This document shows, piece after piece, positions 54,991 to 63,801 of a stretch of 64,000 bases of DNA. The notes under the pieces were generated by a model. That model had not been told where the DNA came from, made no database searches, and worked only from the letters and a program-made list of their open reading frames with translations. This stretch comes from CAVZMI01 sp050011775. GTDB lineage: Bacteria > Bacteroidota > Ignavibacteria > UBA10030 > CAVZMI01. Both the position numbers and the translations under genes were made by a program. Where the stretch lies: the NCBI GenBank assembly GCA_050011775.1, contig JBEKIL010000008.1, positions 1 through 64,000 on the forward strand. The letters run 5' to 3'. How positions within the stretch are numbered: the first letter of the stretch is position 1; every line of letters begins with the position of its first letter.

Positions 54991-56529
54991 ATGCTTTCAC
55001 AGACTCTCAGCGGTGCTACGTTCGGTATCAATGCATTCCTTATTGAAATCGAAACCCACATCGAAAAGGCCCTGCGTAATTTCTTTCTCGTCGGACTCCC
55101 CGACAATGCCGTCAAAGAGAGCCGCGAGCGGGTGACCGCCGCAATTAAAAACTCCGGCTACCAGTTTCCCCATCACCGAATTACCGTTAATATGGCGCCC
55201 GCCGATTTGAAAAAAGAAGGATCGGCGTTCGATCTACCTATTGCTATCGGAGTCCTTGCCGCAACGCAGCAGCTCGAGGCAGAGATCCTTTCCGACGTTG
55301 TAATGCTCGGCGAGCTTGCACTTGATGGAACGCTCCGGCCGGTTCATGGTGCACTTCCGATTGCACTGGAAACCCGCCGCCGCGGAAAACCGAAGATCAT
55401 CGTACCGCGTGAGAATGCAAAAGAAGCCGCGATGATTCAGGGACTTGAAGTCTATCCGATGTCGTCGCTCCTCGAAGTGGTCGATTTCTTAAACGGCGAG
55501 CATCGGATGCTCAAACCGTTTCAGGTCTCGATCGACGAAATATTTTCGGTCGATCAGAAATACACACAGGATTTCAGCGATGTGCGCGGACAGGAAAACG
55601 TGAAGCGGGCACTCGAGGTGGCCGCGGCCGGCGGACATAATGTGATTATGATCGGACCTCCCGGCTCGGGCAAAACGATGCTCGCAAAACGGCTGCCGTC
55701 GATCTTACCGCCACTGACGTTCGAAGAAGCTGTGGAAACGACGAAGATTCATTCTGTGGCCGGATTACTGCCGCCGGATACGGCGCTGGTAACCGAACGG
55801 CCGTTCCGCTCGCCGCACCATACGATATCCGACAGTGCACTTGTCGGCGGCGGATCGATCCCAAGGCCGGGAGAGATATCGCTCGCTCATCACGGTGTGC
55901 TGTTTCTTGATGAGTTACCGGAGTTTGCGAGGAACGTACTTGAAGTGTTGCGCCAGCCGATCGAGGACGGACATGTATGCATCAGCCGCTCGAAGATGTC
56001 GGTAGATTTCCCTGCAAGTTTCATGCTTGTCTGTGCAATGAATCCCTGTCCCTGCGGTTTTTCAACCGATCCGACCAAAGAATGCACATGCGGTTCATAC
56101 AAGATTCAAAAATACATGGCGAAAATCTCGGGGCCGTTGCTCGATCGAATCGACATTCATATCGAAGTCCCTGCTGTGAAGTATAAAGAATTGTCTATGA
56201 AGCAGTCGGGCGAGAACTCGGCTTCAATTAGAAAGCGGGTAGTAGTGGCAAGAGACCGGCAGTTAAAGCGCTTCGCAAACCGTGCCGGTATGTTTTCCAA
56301 CGCCGTAATGGTTTCAAAAGACATCCGCGAGTTCTGTCCGATTGATTCGGCGGGTGAAGAGCTAATGAAGATGGCGATTACAAAGCTTGGACTCTCGGCG
56401 CGGGCGTATGACCGGATACTCAAAGTCTCACGGACGATAGCCGATCTTGCCGGGTCAGATTCAATTCGGCCGGAGCATATCAGTGAAGCGATACAATATA
56501 GGACGCTGGATAGAAATCTATGGGAGTAA
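54991..56529 (+). CDS. comM: YifB/ComM family AAA+ Mg-chelatase-like helicase
   Basis: 512 residues, full length. N-terminal Lon-substrate-like ChlI domain (MLSQTLSGATFGINAFLIEI; GLPDNAVKESRERV); AAA+ module with Walker A MIGPPGSGKTMLAKRLP near residue 222 and Walker B VLFLDELPEF; a MNPCPCGF cysteine segment; and the C-terminal Mg-chelatase subdomain (AYDRILKVSRTIADLAG). ComM promotes branch migration of incoming DNA in natural transformation. GGAGG eight bases upstream. Pieces of another comM allele lie at 54049-54101 and 58403-58530, so this whole gene with flanking cargo seems to have been placed inside a resident comM. Confidence 0.95.
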   Translation: MLSQTLSGATFGINAFLIEIETHIEKALRNFFLVGLPDNAVKESRERVTAAIKNSGYQFPHHRITVNMAPADLKKEGSAFDLPIAIGVLAATQQLEAEILSDVVMLGELALDGTLRPVHGALPIALETRRRGKPKIIVPRENAKEAAMIQGLEVYPMSSLLEVVDFLNGEHRMLKPFQVSIDEIFSVDQKYTQDFSDVRGQENVKRALEVAAAGGHNVIMIGPPGSGKTMLAKRLPSILPPLTFEEAVETTKIHSVAGLLPPDTALVTERPFRSPHHTISDSALVGGGSIPRPGEISLAHHGVLFLDELPEFARNVLEVLRQPIEDGHVCISRSKMSVDFPASFMLVCAMNPCPCGFSTDPTKECTCGSYKIQKYMAKISGPLLDRIDIHIEVPAVKYKELSMKQSGENSASIRKRVVVARDRQLKRFANRAGMFSNAVMVSKDIREFCPIDSAGEELMKMAITKLGLSARAYDRILKVSRTIADLAGSDSIRPEHISEAIQYRTLDRNLWE

Positions 56530-56783
56530 ATAATTAAAGGTAGAGGCAGAGGTAGAGGTGAAGGTTTGGAGGAATTTGTGGGAGTGAGTATCGAGAGAGA
56601 TAAAAAGGAATTTATCATATTAGGTCATTACAAAGAATTAAAAGGGAAAAAATTAAATATTTATTCAATTAGTTGGAAAGGACACATTCGGATGATATCT
56701 TGACTTTCATAGGGATTATCTCGATTTTTGATCTAGATCTTTACTCATTATATGAATAATCAAACCAGTTATGGGAAAATTAT

Positions 56784-57626
56784 ATGATCAAGCCATCGAT
56801 TTTCATCGGTTCGTCTAAAGAGGCTCTTGAATTTGCACGAGCTGTACAAGACCAATTGAGTGACGTTGCTGTAGGTACCGTATGGAATGAATTGCCATTT
56901 ACTCCCGGTACATTTTCATTGGAAGTACTTTTAAATGCAGTCGAGAGGTTTGACTTTTCTGTTTTCGTTTTTAGCCCAGATGACAAAATATTAAGTCGGG
57001 GAAATAAAGGATCTGCTCCCCGTGACAATGTCATATTCGAACTTGGATTATTTATGGGACGTCTTGGAAAGTCACGTTCCTTCGTCCTTTGTCAGGCTAA
57101 AACCAATCTCAAATTATTATCTGATTTAAGTGGCCTTATTTTTTTGTCATATGAATGGCCGAATAATAATAAGAATATGGCATCAGCAATTGGACCTGCT
57201 TGTACTAGGATTCGTGGAGCGGTGAGGGATCTAGGTCTTTATCAAGGTAATTTAAAACAACTCAATCAAGTGAAAGAAGATATACTGGAACATGAACGAA
57301 GGCTTCTGGAACAACAGGAGATTGTCAATCAACTTGTGATCTTCTCTATGTCTGAACCAATATTTAAAAAGTTACAAGATTTATATTTAAAGAAACGTTA
57401 TGGGGGTGAATATATCTATCAGTCGCAATATGAAGAGATTAACAGGAGAGAATTCTATTATCTCCGTGACCATGGATATCTTGCTTTGGAAGGAGGGGGA
57501 TTCTTTGATCCAGGTCCAGACTTGATTGGTCAGGATTTAGTAAGACTCGTAAACCTCACTCCAATAGGAAATTTTTTTGTTGAACAAAGGGAAAAGCTAG
57601 AACGTGAATTAAATGATAGGAAATAG
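56784..57626 (+). CDS. TIR-like nucleotide-binding protein (PF10137-type), probable antiphage effector
   Basis: 280 residues. The N-terminal ~150 residues match the TIR-like family: IFIGSSKEALEFARAVQDQL, VWNELPFTPGTFSLEVL, FVFSPDD, APRDNVIFELGLFMGRLGKS and LSDLSGLIFLSYE. Glu in FELGLF is the expected NADase catalytic residue. The ~130-residue C-terminal part has a coiled coil (VKEDILEHERRLLEQQEIVN) and an unassigned helical domain. Such proteins deplete NAD+ upon infection. AT-rich relative to comM, and next to a nuclease-STAND gene, so a defence cargo. No strong ribosome site. Confidence 0.85.
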   Translation: MIKPSIFIGSSKEALEFARAVQDQLSDVAVGTVWNELPFTPGTFSLEVLLNAVERFDFSVFVFSPDDKILSRGNKGSAPRDNVIFELGLFMGRLGKSRSFVLCQAKTNLKLLSDLSGLIFLSYEWPNNNKNMASAIGPACTRIRGAVRDLGLYQGNLKQLNQVKEDILEHERRLLEQQEIVNQLVIFSMSEPIFKKLQDLYLKKRYGGEYIYQSQYEEINRREFYYLRDHGYLALEGGGFFDPGPDLIGQDLVRLVNLTPIGNFFVEQREKLERELNDRK

Positions 57627-57669
57627 TAAAAATAAATCTCAAACTGACTGAGTATCTAATGTACAAGGA

Positions 57670-58463
57670 ATGGTACTAGGTATGGGATTAGATTGGTCAA
57701 AAATTGATCACTGGCAAAAATTTCAACGTTTGGTAAACGCCCTCTTTTGTTCTGAAATTAATGATTCTGGTTTTTTCCAACCTTCTAATCCTTACATAGG
57801 AGCGGACGGTGGCTGGGATGGACGGTATAGCGGAAAATATCCTCCGGAAGGTATTGTGGGATTGTTTTCTATACAGTCAAAATCTACTACAAAAGAATAT
57901 AAAGCTGCCGTTGATTGGTTAAAAGGCGAGCTGCTTGGTGGAGCAGATGAAATAGGAGAAATTAAGAAAGCAGAAAAAAACAATGTGGAGCATCTTCGAA
58001 TTGCCACCAATGCAGAACTTAAAATTGATCAAGTTGATGAATTGGAAAAGCTAGTAGAAAGAACGAAACTTAAAAGTCTAAAGATATGGTATCGGGAACA
58101 ATTGTCACAACGAATTATCAGGGAACCGTTTATTCGCTATTACTTTTTTGACAATCCCCAGATATCCGCTTTTATCCCTGCTGATATTTATTTCACTGAG
58201 ATTGAAAAAACATTACAGAATTTTCTTACCTCGATATTTCAAGGTTTACTAACTACATTCTTGAATTTCAAAATTTTATAACCTCTGCCGGGAAACAGGT
58301 ACTGTTAATCCATGCCCCCGGAGGTTATGGCAAATCTCATTTACTAAGGGAAATTTCCAGAAACTCAAATAAGTATGACTCTGAGCGAAAAGTATTATTT
58401 TTTCGACCGGAGCATATTAGTGAAGCGATTCAGTATCGTACACTGGATAGAAATCTATGGGAG
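57670..58463 (+). pseudogene. Broken Mrr-like nuclease/STAND NTPase (Avs-like) fused to comM end
   Basis: The first ~190 codons (57670-58240) encode WQKFQRLVNALFCSEINDSG, IGADGGWDGRYSG and FSIQSKSTT, a PD-(D/E)xK nuclease of Mrr type. The frame then stops at 58281. In a shifted frame, starting by about 58240, the sequence continues ITSAGKQVLLIHAPGGYGKS then HLLREIS, a Walker A P-loop of a NACHT/STAND domain, so one frameshift separates the parts. After VLFF the reading runs in frame into RPEHISEAIQYRTLDRNLWE, the comM C-terminus. Most of the ATPase and sensor regions are missing. The design is that of Avs-type defence proteins. An alternative start is ATG 57682. Confidence 0.8.
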
Positions 58464-58530
58464 TAAATAGTTAAAGGTAGAGGTAGAGGTAAAGGTTGAG
58501 AGGAATTTATAGGATTGAGTGGAATGAATG
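58403..58530 (+). pseudogene. Displaced 3' end of a comM gene
   Basis: Encodes RPEHISEAIQYRTLDRNLWE and a stop, identical in protein to the end of intact comM (56467-56529). By eye there are seven base changes in six codons, all synonymous. Similarity continues past the stop through the GGTAGAGG repeats (56537-56565 versus 58471-58499) and GAGGAATTT. The left border is at about 58402, in TTTCGACCGG. Confidence 0.92.
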
Positions 58531-58564
58531 GAGTACGATGACAAAACGATGCAGCAAATAAATA

Positions 58565-58837
58565 TTACCTCCGAATTTCCCGTAGTTGTGGAATGGCACT
58601 AAGTGACGGTCTGTCTTTCGGATCCACACAGATAAGACTTCCGGTGCGATCGAAGCGGTAGCGCTTTCCTGATACCGTGCCCATAACGGTCAAACCGGTT
58701 CTTCCGATGTATTCAAAACAGACTGCAATTTTTTTTTCAGTTGCCTGTGGTGGGAATGTATTTGTCTGAAAAGTATTATGTATGTGATATGACAGTCCGG
58801 TTTGTTCTGCAGTTCGCTTCTGCCCGCAACACGACAT
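58565..58837 (-). CDS. Small conserved protein of unknown function (MSCCGQKR start)
   Basis: 90 residues. MSCCGQKR at the N-terminus and FEYIGRTGLTVMGTVSGKRY then RFDRTG followed by a D-P-K-D-R-x-S-L-x-x-I-P stretch; I have the impression of a conserved small family but can give no function. The two adjacent Cys could bind metal or form disulfides. AAGGAG precedes the start. It begins two bases after the stop of the DUF1360 gene, so both are translated from one mRNA. Confidence 0.75.
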   Translation of the reverse strand: MSCCGQKRTAEQTGLSYHIHNTFQTNTFPPQATEKKIAVCFEYIGRTGLTVMGTVSGKRYRFDRTGSLICVDPKDRPSLSAIPQLREIRR

Positions 58838-58839
58838 GA

Positions 58840-59160
58840 TTATTTCTCCTTGTCTTCAAAATATTGTGGTGTAATATTGTCTTGCTCATGATGAGTCACA
58901 CGTTCGATAATAATTGCTCCTGCTGAGAGCGAGAGCCATAATAAAATTTTTTCATCCCAGGCATTTCCAATCCAGAGTCCGAAGGGTAAAGATACCCACA
59001 TGCTCAAACAATAAAAACAATCCAGCAGATTTCCCCAGAACCCGTTACCTACACTCTGACGAAAGCGGAAAAAGATGTCCCACGGGCCGTCTTCTTTATT
59101 CAATAAGTGTGTGATTCGCCATACGCAGAGGATTCCGAGCATCAACCAATATAGATTCAT
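58840..59160 (-). CDS. DUF1360 membrane protein
   Basis: 106 residues from ATG 59160, which has GGAG seven bases upstream (a longer reading adds four). Two to three membrane helices; ILCVWRITHLLNKEDGPWDI then FFRFR and LLDCFYCLSMWVSLPFGLWI are the DUF1360 pattern (R...L...E.GP......R; C.CLS.W). Function unknown. It lies between the Trp-rich protein gene and the small MSCCGQKR gene. Confidence 0.83.
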   Translation of the reverse strand: MNLYWLMLGILCVWRITHLLNKEDGPWDIFFRFRQSVGNGFWGNLLDCFYCLSMWVSLPFGLWIGNAWDEKILLWLSLSAGAIIIERVTHHEQDNITPQYFEDKEK

Positions 59161-59171
59161 TTTCGTCTCCA

Positions 59172-59208
59172 ATAAAAATATCCTGCCGTCCTGAGCAGAC
59201 GGCAGGAT
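59172..59208 (-). terminator. Terminator between Trp-rich gene and DUF1360 gene
   Basis: On the minus strand TCCTGCCGTC pairs with GACGGCAGGA around TGCTCAG, then ATATTTTTATT. It lies only ~12 bases before the next gene's start region, so partial read-through may set the expression of the two small genes. Confidence 0.8.
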
Positions 59209-59220
59209 CGTGATTGATGT

Positions 59221-61455
59221 TCATACTGTGATCATAAAACTATATTCGCTGTAGTTTGTATGATTCCACAGGCTGTGATCGCAATGAACGATCGTCCGTT
59301 TATGAGCACGTAGTTCAAGCTGGTAGCAGCATGATTCCGGGAATACATGATGAGCAGGAACACGCAAACGAATCGCGCCACCTTTCCAGATCGGTGAGGC
59401 TGCTCCTGCCGTAAGTGCATCTGCGTAGGTCGGACCTACCTGAACGGCAGCGGGGACCGGAGCACCCCCCAGCGGTGCCATCGTCATACCGGCGAGCCCG
59501 AGAACATGTTTTACGAGATTCACATCGTAAGTTGCATCGAGTGTGAAGTACGCCAGGTGACCCTCAGGATCATATGCAAAGAAGTCGATCTGCAAAATAT
59601 CGGAATTGTTAATGCTCGTCGTTGAACAAGCGTTAACATTCGATTCTGTCCCGTCAGCATGAATGATCTTCACCGCTATGAAGTTCGTATCCGGTTCCAT
59701 GGTGCAGTAGTGGACGGTTCCACCGCCGCACGGATGATCGGGCGTGCTTGCCGGATGACCGCTCCCTGCGCCCATAATCCTGTTATCGATTCGTAACACA
59801 AGGTTATTCAGGTCAGGCGTGCTGCAAATCGGAAGGATTAATGGATTAGCCAGATGACCGCCGATAAGACTGTAACCTTTCATCCGGAGTTGGTAGAGAC
59901 CGTTCAGAAACGGATTCTCCGTCAGCCAGTTCATCAGAGACAAATAATTATCCGCCATCCAGAATTGCGTCACATTCCATGCAAGCGGGTTATGAGTAGC
60001 CTCATAGTATTGACGGCTTTCGAACACAAGTTTTCCGTCAATCGTAGTAAGGAATGGAACACTCACGAATGTAGTGGTCGATGGGATATAATATTTACGA
60101 GGAATATCTCCGACGTTTGAAGCCGGCAGATCGTTCCACGTCACACCATTATCGTGTGAGAATTCAAACTGGTAGTAATCGACATCGTTCCCGACCTGCC
60201 CCTGAATGAGCACATTACCGCCATACGGACGATCGCCGTACGACGAGACAATTCCGGGATTTTGGTATCCGGCAGGTGTCGCCGACGCACCGGCATTACC
60301 GCCGATGTTGTTGATCGAATCCCAGCAGACGTTCGTGATAACGACACACGATCCATCCGGGTCATCCCCCTGGCCGAGACAGCAAGCTTTATCGTTAGCG
60401 ACAAGTGTTACATCGAGTGTCGTAGGAATATTCCACCGCGTGTCGCCGATGTTTTCTTCAACGATCGCCGTCCCCGGCAATTCGCAATCCTGTGTCACAC
60501 GGAAAATAATATCCGGCGTGCAATCCCACCATGGATGCCACGGCCACCACGGCCATAGTCTAAGGCGTTCCAGCGCAGGAACAGCAGGAATTTTTTTGAG
60601 CAATTTATCACGTACGGCTTCAAGGAATGACGGTTCGACAGGAATTTTTCCAACCGTTTCAGACGGTTCTCTTCCGGAGGCGAGAAATTTTTTCGTCTGT
60701 TCAATTGGCGGAGTGATTTGCAGATTTGCAAACTCATCTTCTCCAAGGAGTGGTTTGAATACGCTGATATCCGGCGCCGGATCCGGAATGGGGATCGGGT
60801 GCGGTAGCGGTATTTTCTGCAATTCCGGAATGATATGATTGACCAGCAGCGGTTCAAGTTCCCAGAAGCGGTGTCTCCACCACCACCAGGGATACCAGCC
60901 GCAGCACCATCTGAACTTGATTTCAAATGAGCCGTCAACGCTTGTTGTCGCACATCCGACATTTTGTTTGCTCACCCACCACCACCATGCATCGATGTCG
61001 TAGGCACAGACTTTCGCTCCCGGGACCGGTTTTCCGTCTCCGCATAAAACGCGTCCGTGTATGGTAAATGTACGGCACCATATTAACCACCAATGCCAGT
61101 AATAGGGGGGGATGATTATAACGGGAATTCTCAATTCTTTTGCCTCAACAAGCCGGCGAGTATTAATGGCGACGTTGAGCGTCTGCATGCCGAGTAACTC
61201 ATCGTCATCTGCCGATTCTGGTCCGATCACCGCCCGGAGAGTTTTCGGTTTTTCTGATACCCCGAACGACACAATTCCTTTTCCCTGCGTGTCAAGTTTC
61301 ACGATCCCGGAAGCCAGGATTTTATCGTTCGATTGAACAAGCAAGACCTTCAATTGTTGTTCGGGTTTGAATCCTTCAATTCCCGATGCATCAATTGGAA
61401 TTTCGATATTGTAAGAGTTAGGGGAAGGCTTACCACCTTTAGTCGGTACATCCAT
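59221..61455 (-). CDS. Large Trp-rich protein with carboxypeptidase-regulatory-like domain
   Basis: 744 residues, no signal peptide. AAAGGAGGT precedes the ATG. Residues ~125-195 hold a carboxypeptidase-regulatory-like beta-sandwich (FTIHGRVLCGDGKPVPGAKV, then SVDGSFEIKF). Interspersed are extraordinary Trp clusters: YYWHWWLIWC, DAWWWWVS, YPWWWWRHRFWE, RLWPWWPWHPWWDC. The C-terminal half is a series of beta-rich modules with metal-like CCYQLEL and HCDHSLWNHTNYSEYS at the end. I cannot assign a function; similar-looking proteins accompany the two small genes that follow. Possibly a structural or adhesive component. Confidence 0.7.
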   Translation of the reverse strand: MDVPTKGGKPSPNSYNIEIPIDASGIEGFKPEQQLKVLLVQSNDKILASGIVKLDTQGKGIVSFGVSEKPKTLRAVIGPESADDDELLGMQTLNVAINTRRLVEAKELRIPVIIIPPYYWHWWLIWCRTFTIHGRVLCGDGKPVPGAKVCAYDIDAWWWWVSKQNVGCATTSVDGSFEIKFRWCCGWYPWWWWRHRFWELEPLLVNHIIPELQKIPLPHPIPIPDPAPDISVFKPLLGEDEFANLQITPPIEQTKKFLASGREPSETVGKIPVEPSFLEAVRDKLLKKIPAVPALERLRLWPWWPWHPWWDCTPDIIFRVTQDCELPGTAIVEENIGDTRWNIPTTLDVTLVANDKACCLGQGDDPDGSCVVITNVCWDSINNIGGNAGASATPAGYQNPGIVSSYGDRPYGGNVLIQGQVGNDVDYYQFEFSHDNGVTWNDLPASNVGDIPRKYYIPSTTTFVSVPFLTTIDGKLVFESRQYYEATHNPLAWNVTQFWMADNYLSLMNWLTENPFLNGLYQLRMKGYSLIGGHLANPLILPICSTPDLNNLVLRIDNRIMGAGSGHPASTPDHPCGGGTVHYCTMEPDTNFIAVKIIHADGTESNVNACSTTSINNSDILQIDFFAYDPEGHLAYFTLDATYDVNLVKHVLGLAGMTMAPLGGAPVPAAVQVGPTYADALTAGAASPIWKGGAIRLRVPAHHVFPESCCYQLELRAHKRTIVHCDHSLWNHTNYSEYSFMITV

Positions 61456-61975
61456 AATTTTACCTCCTTTTATTTGTGAATAGTAATGTTAATGAATGAT
61501 ACCCTTTCCGATTTTTATTGCTTCCTTCGTCCGACAATTGCCCCGTGTTCTTTCCGACAGAAAGAATACGTGGTAAATCCGACCATGATCGATTATGGAT
61601 CGGAGGTTGATTCAGAATAGAATCAGTTGATTGACTTTCGGCTTACTTTTTTCTTACCGGACGAGGAAGCCTATATCGAATCGAGCGCTTTTTTCACAAA
61701 GTGTGTGTACTATTTATGTCGTGAAGTCTCCTCCGTGTTAATTTGTCACCATCAGAAGTAAAAAAGTTACAAAATAATTCGAGATTATTATCGAACGTAG
61801 AAAATGGATATCTTAGGATATCAAGGCCGTATCTTTTGGAATATCCGAGGTTGATTCGTTTCATTCCGAAATAAATACTTCGAGATTTAAGGTTTTCTTG
61901 TGATTTTTAACGGTTTTTGGGGTAGTCAGTGTGAAATGGCAAAGTTGTTCGATTAGACTCGGCGACCTGTCCTTG
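61456..61975. other. AT-rich intergenic region, no gene seen
   Basis: Upstream of the Trp-rich gene (its promoter should be here). ORFs are short and without ribosome sites. No family resemblance is found. Confidence 0.5.
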
Positions 61976-62260
61976 CCTGCTCGCCGACGCCCGAAGGGCT
62001 TAGGCGAGCCTGTGTGCCGGAGGCCTTCGCCCCGGGCCGAAGGCTTCAGCGAAGGCGGGTACTACGGCAGGCAGGCGCCGGAATCCGTCGACTTGTCCGC
62101 CGGAACAGAGTGCAGGCGGAAAGCGGATGGAGGCGGAAGCCGTACCCTTCGGCACGCCTCCGGCGTGCTCAGTGTAGTACTTTAGTGCGGCGAAGCAGTA
62201 CTTTAGTGCACCATACTAAAGGACTGCTCGCACCATTCCGTGGTGCTCACCACAAGTGGT
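61976..62260 (+). repeat. GC-rich patch of nested palindromes
   Basis: CTGCTCGCCGACGCCCGAAG then GGCTTAGGCGAGCC, GCCTTCGCCCCGGGCCGAAGGC, CTTCAGCGAAGGCGGG and TGCCTGC/GCAGGCA arms around them. Further on, TAGTACTTTAGTGCGGCGAAGCAGTACTTTAGTGCAC has a direct repeat AGTACTTTAGTGC, and CCGTGGTGCTCACCACAAGTGG folds. Sharply higher GC than both flanks. ORFs across it are shadows. Likely a cluster of dispersed small palindromic repeats. Confidence 0.65.
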
Positions 62261-62459
62261 TCGATCACACTATCAGCAATAAGGAGAAAAATGAAGATTG
62301 TAAATGAGAAAAGCCTTGCTTTAATCCGCGTACGTTCGTAATATTTGGCATTATATTTAGGTTTATTCACGCAGCATAAAATGCGCAGCTACAATCCCGC
62401 GCATAGATCACCGGCGTTTAACATATAATAACCTAGTCAATCTGTTTGCGAGGTCATTC

Positions 62460-63746
62460 ATGAAAATTGCAATAACTTCAGATATTCATCTGGGGGATGC
62501 GAAGTCGGCGATGGCTTTTAAGGATCAACTATCGGGAGATATTTACGTCGGAAGTAAATATGAAGAATTCACAAAAACAATCAAAGGACGGTTTGGAAAC
62601 GACCCGTTGGATTACCTTATATTACTGGGAGACATATTTGATTTTTCCGTCTGTTGTTATTATGAATCGTATGAAATAGGAAAACATTTTTTCCAGGAGC
62701 TGAAGAATGATAACATAACGAAAGAAATCATTTATGTTCCCGGTAACCATGACTTTGATATCTGGAATACGGTGGAATATCAGGCGAATATTTTAAACCG
62801 TATCCAAAATCATAAACTCCCAAGACAATTCAGAATGTCCGTACCCGGTATAATAGATGATAGAGCAAAATCTTTAATCAACGGATTTACTATTCATAAC
62901 GTCAGTGCAAAAACAATAGCCGGTCAGCCTAAATATGCAGGACTGTTCCTTGACGGGATCACAGACCCTGATCTACCATTCAATTTTGTTTACCCGAATA
63001 TTTATTTTATAACCGAAGAGGAAACAATACTTATCACGCATGGGCAATATCTTGAGCCGTTCTGGTCCGTTATGGGAGAATGGGCATTGAAAATAATCGA
63101 CGGCGATCTTGATGTCAAAGATCAAAAACTTCTTGACATGCAGGAATGGGTTGCAATCAATTTTCCGTTGAGCCAGATGAGTTGTTCTGCTCTCGGACAA
63201 GCAGGCCCGCTGACGAAAGTCGTTCAAAAGCTCGAACACGAACTGAAAGATAGAAATGTCCAAAGAGTAAAAACATATTTGGACCGTCTGGAAACCGAGA
63301 TCAAAACCCATCTAAAGGGAATTGGGAAGTTCATCGTCCCAATAGGTTATTATTTTGCCAAAAATGCGATTTTAAAGGCTTTATCAAACATGAAAGATAC
63401 CAGATACAGGACGGAATTTATGAAAGATCCGGCAGTTCAAGAGCGTTTTAAAAATTTTTACAATTCGACCGTTTATGAAATAAGTGAGATAAAAGATAAA
63501 TATGGTGTAGATATTCCTCTGCCGACAAAAATGATATTCGGGCATACACACCAGCCTATTCCGTGGAACTCGCCAGAAGCTCTATCCATTGAATTACCTG
63601 AGTTACCTAAAGGTACCTCATTTAAAATGTTCAATACGGGTGGTTGGTTGAACGAGATTAACGTACATAATGTACCGAAATTTTGCGGTGCAGAAATATT
63701 CTTTTATGAGTCGGGAAAAGGATTTTCATCAGTTGGTATCGGTTAG
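62460..63746 (+). CDS. Calcineurin-like metallophosphoesterase
   Basis: 428 residues. Metal-binding motifs in order: TSDIHLGD, LILLGDIFDF, VPGNHDFD, ILITHGQYLEP and IFGHTHQPIPW, the full set of the family (D-x-H, GD, GNHD/E, H, GHTH). It uses two metals to cleave phosphomonoesters or diesters; the substrate cannot be told. The central insertion (~200-330) is helical. GAGG lies seven bases upstream. It precedes a probable glycyl-radical enzyme with no obvious link. Confidence 0.9.
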   Translation: MKIAITSDIHLGDAKSAMAFKDQLSGDIYVGSKYEEFTKTIKGRFGNDPLDYLILLGDIFDFSVCCYYESYEIGKHFFQELKNDNITKEIIYVPGNHDFDIWNTVEYQANILNRIQNHKLPRQFRMSVPGIIDDRAKSLINGFTIHNVSAKTIAGQPKYAGLFLDGITDPDLPFNFVYPNIYFITEEETILITHGQYLEPFWSVMGEWALKIIDGDLDVKDQKLLDMQEWVAINFPLSQMSCSALGQAGPLTKVVQKLEHELKDRNVQRVKTYLDRLETEIKTHLKGIGKFIVPIGYYFAKNAILKALSNMKDTRYRTEFMKDPAVQERFKNFYNSTVYEISEIKDKYGVDIPLPTKMIFGHTHQPIPWNSPEALSIELPELPKGTSFKMFNTGGWLNEINVHNVPKFCGAEIFFYESGKGFSSVGIG

Positions 63747-63801
63747 GCTCATTAAACCGCATTTACAATAACAATAAGACGCAGGTAATAATGGAGATAA
63801 A

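Noticed and set aside
61931..62307. Two overlapping ORFs in the GC-rich patch
   Set aside because: Their text follows palindromic repeats; neither has a ribosome site.
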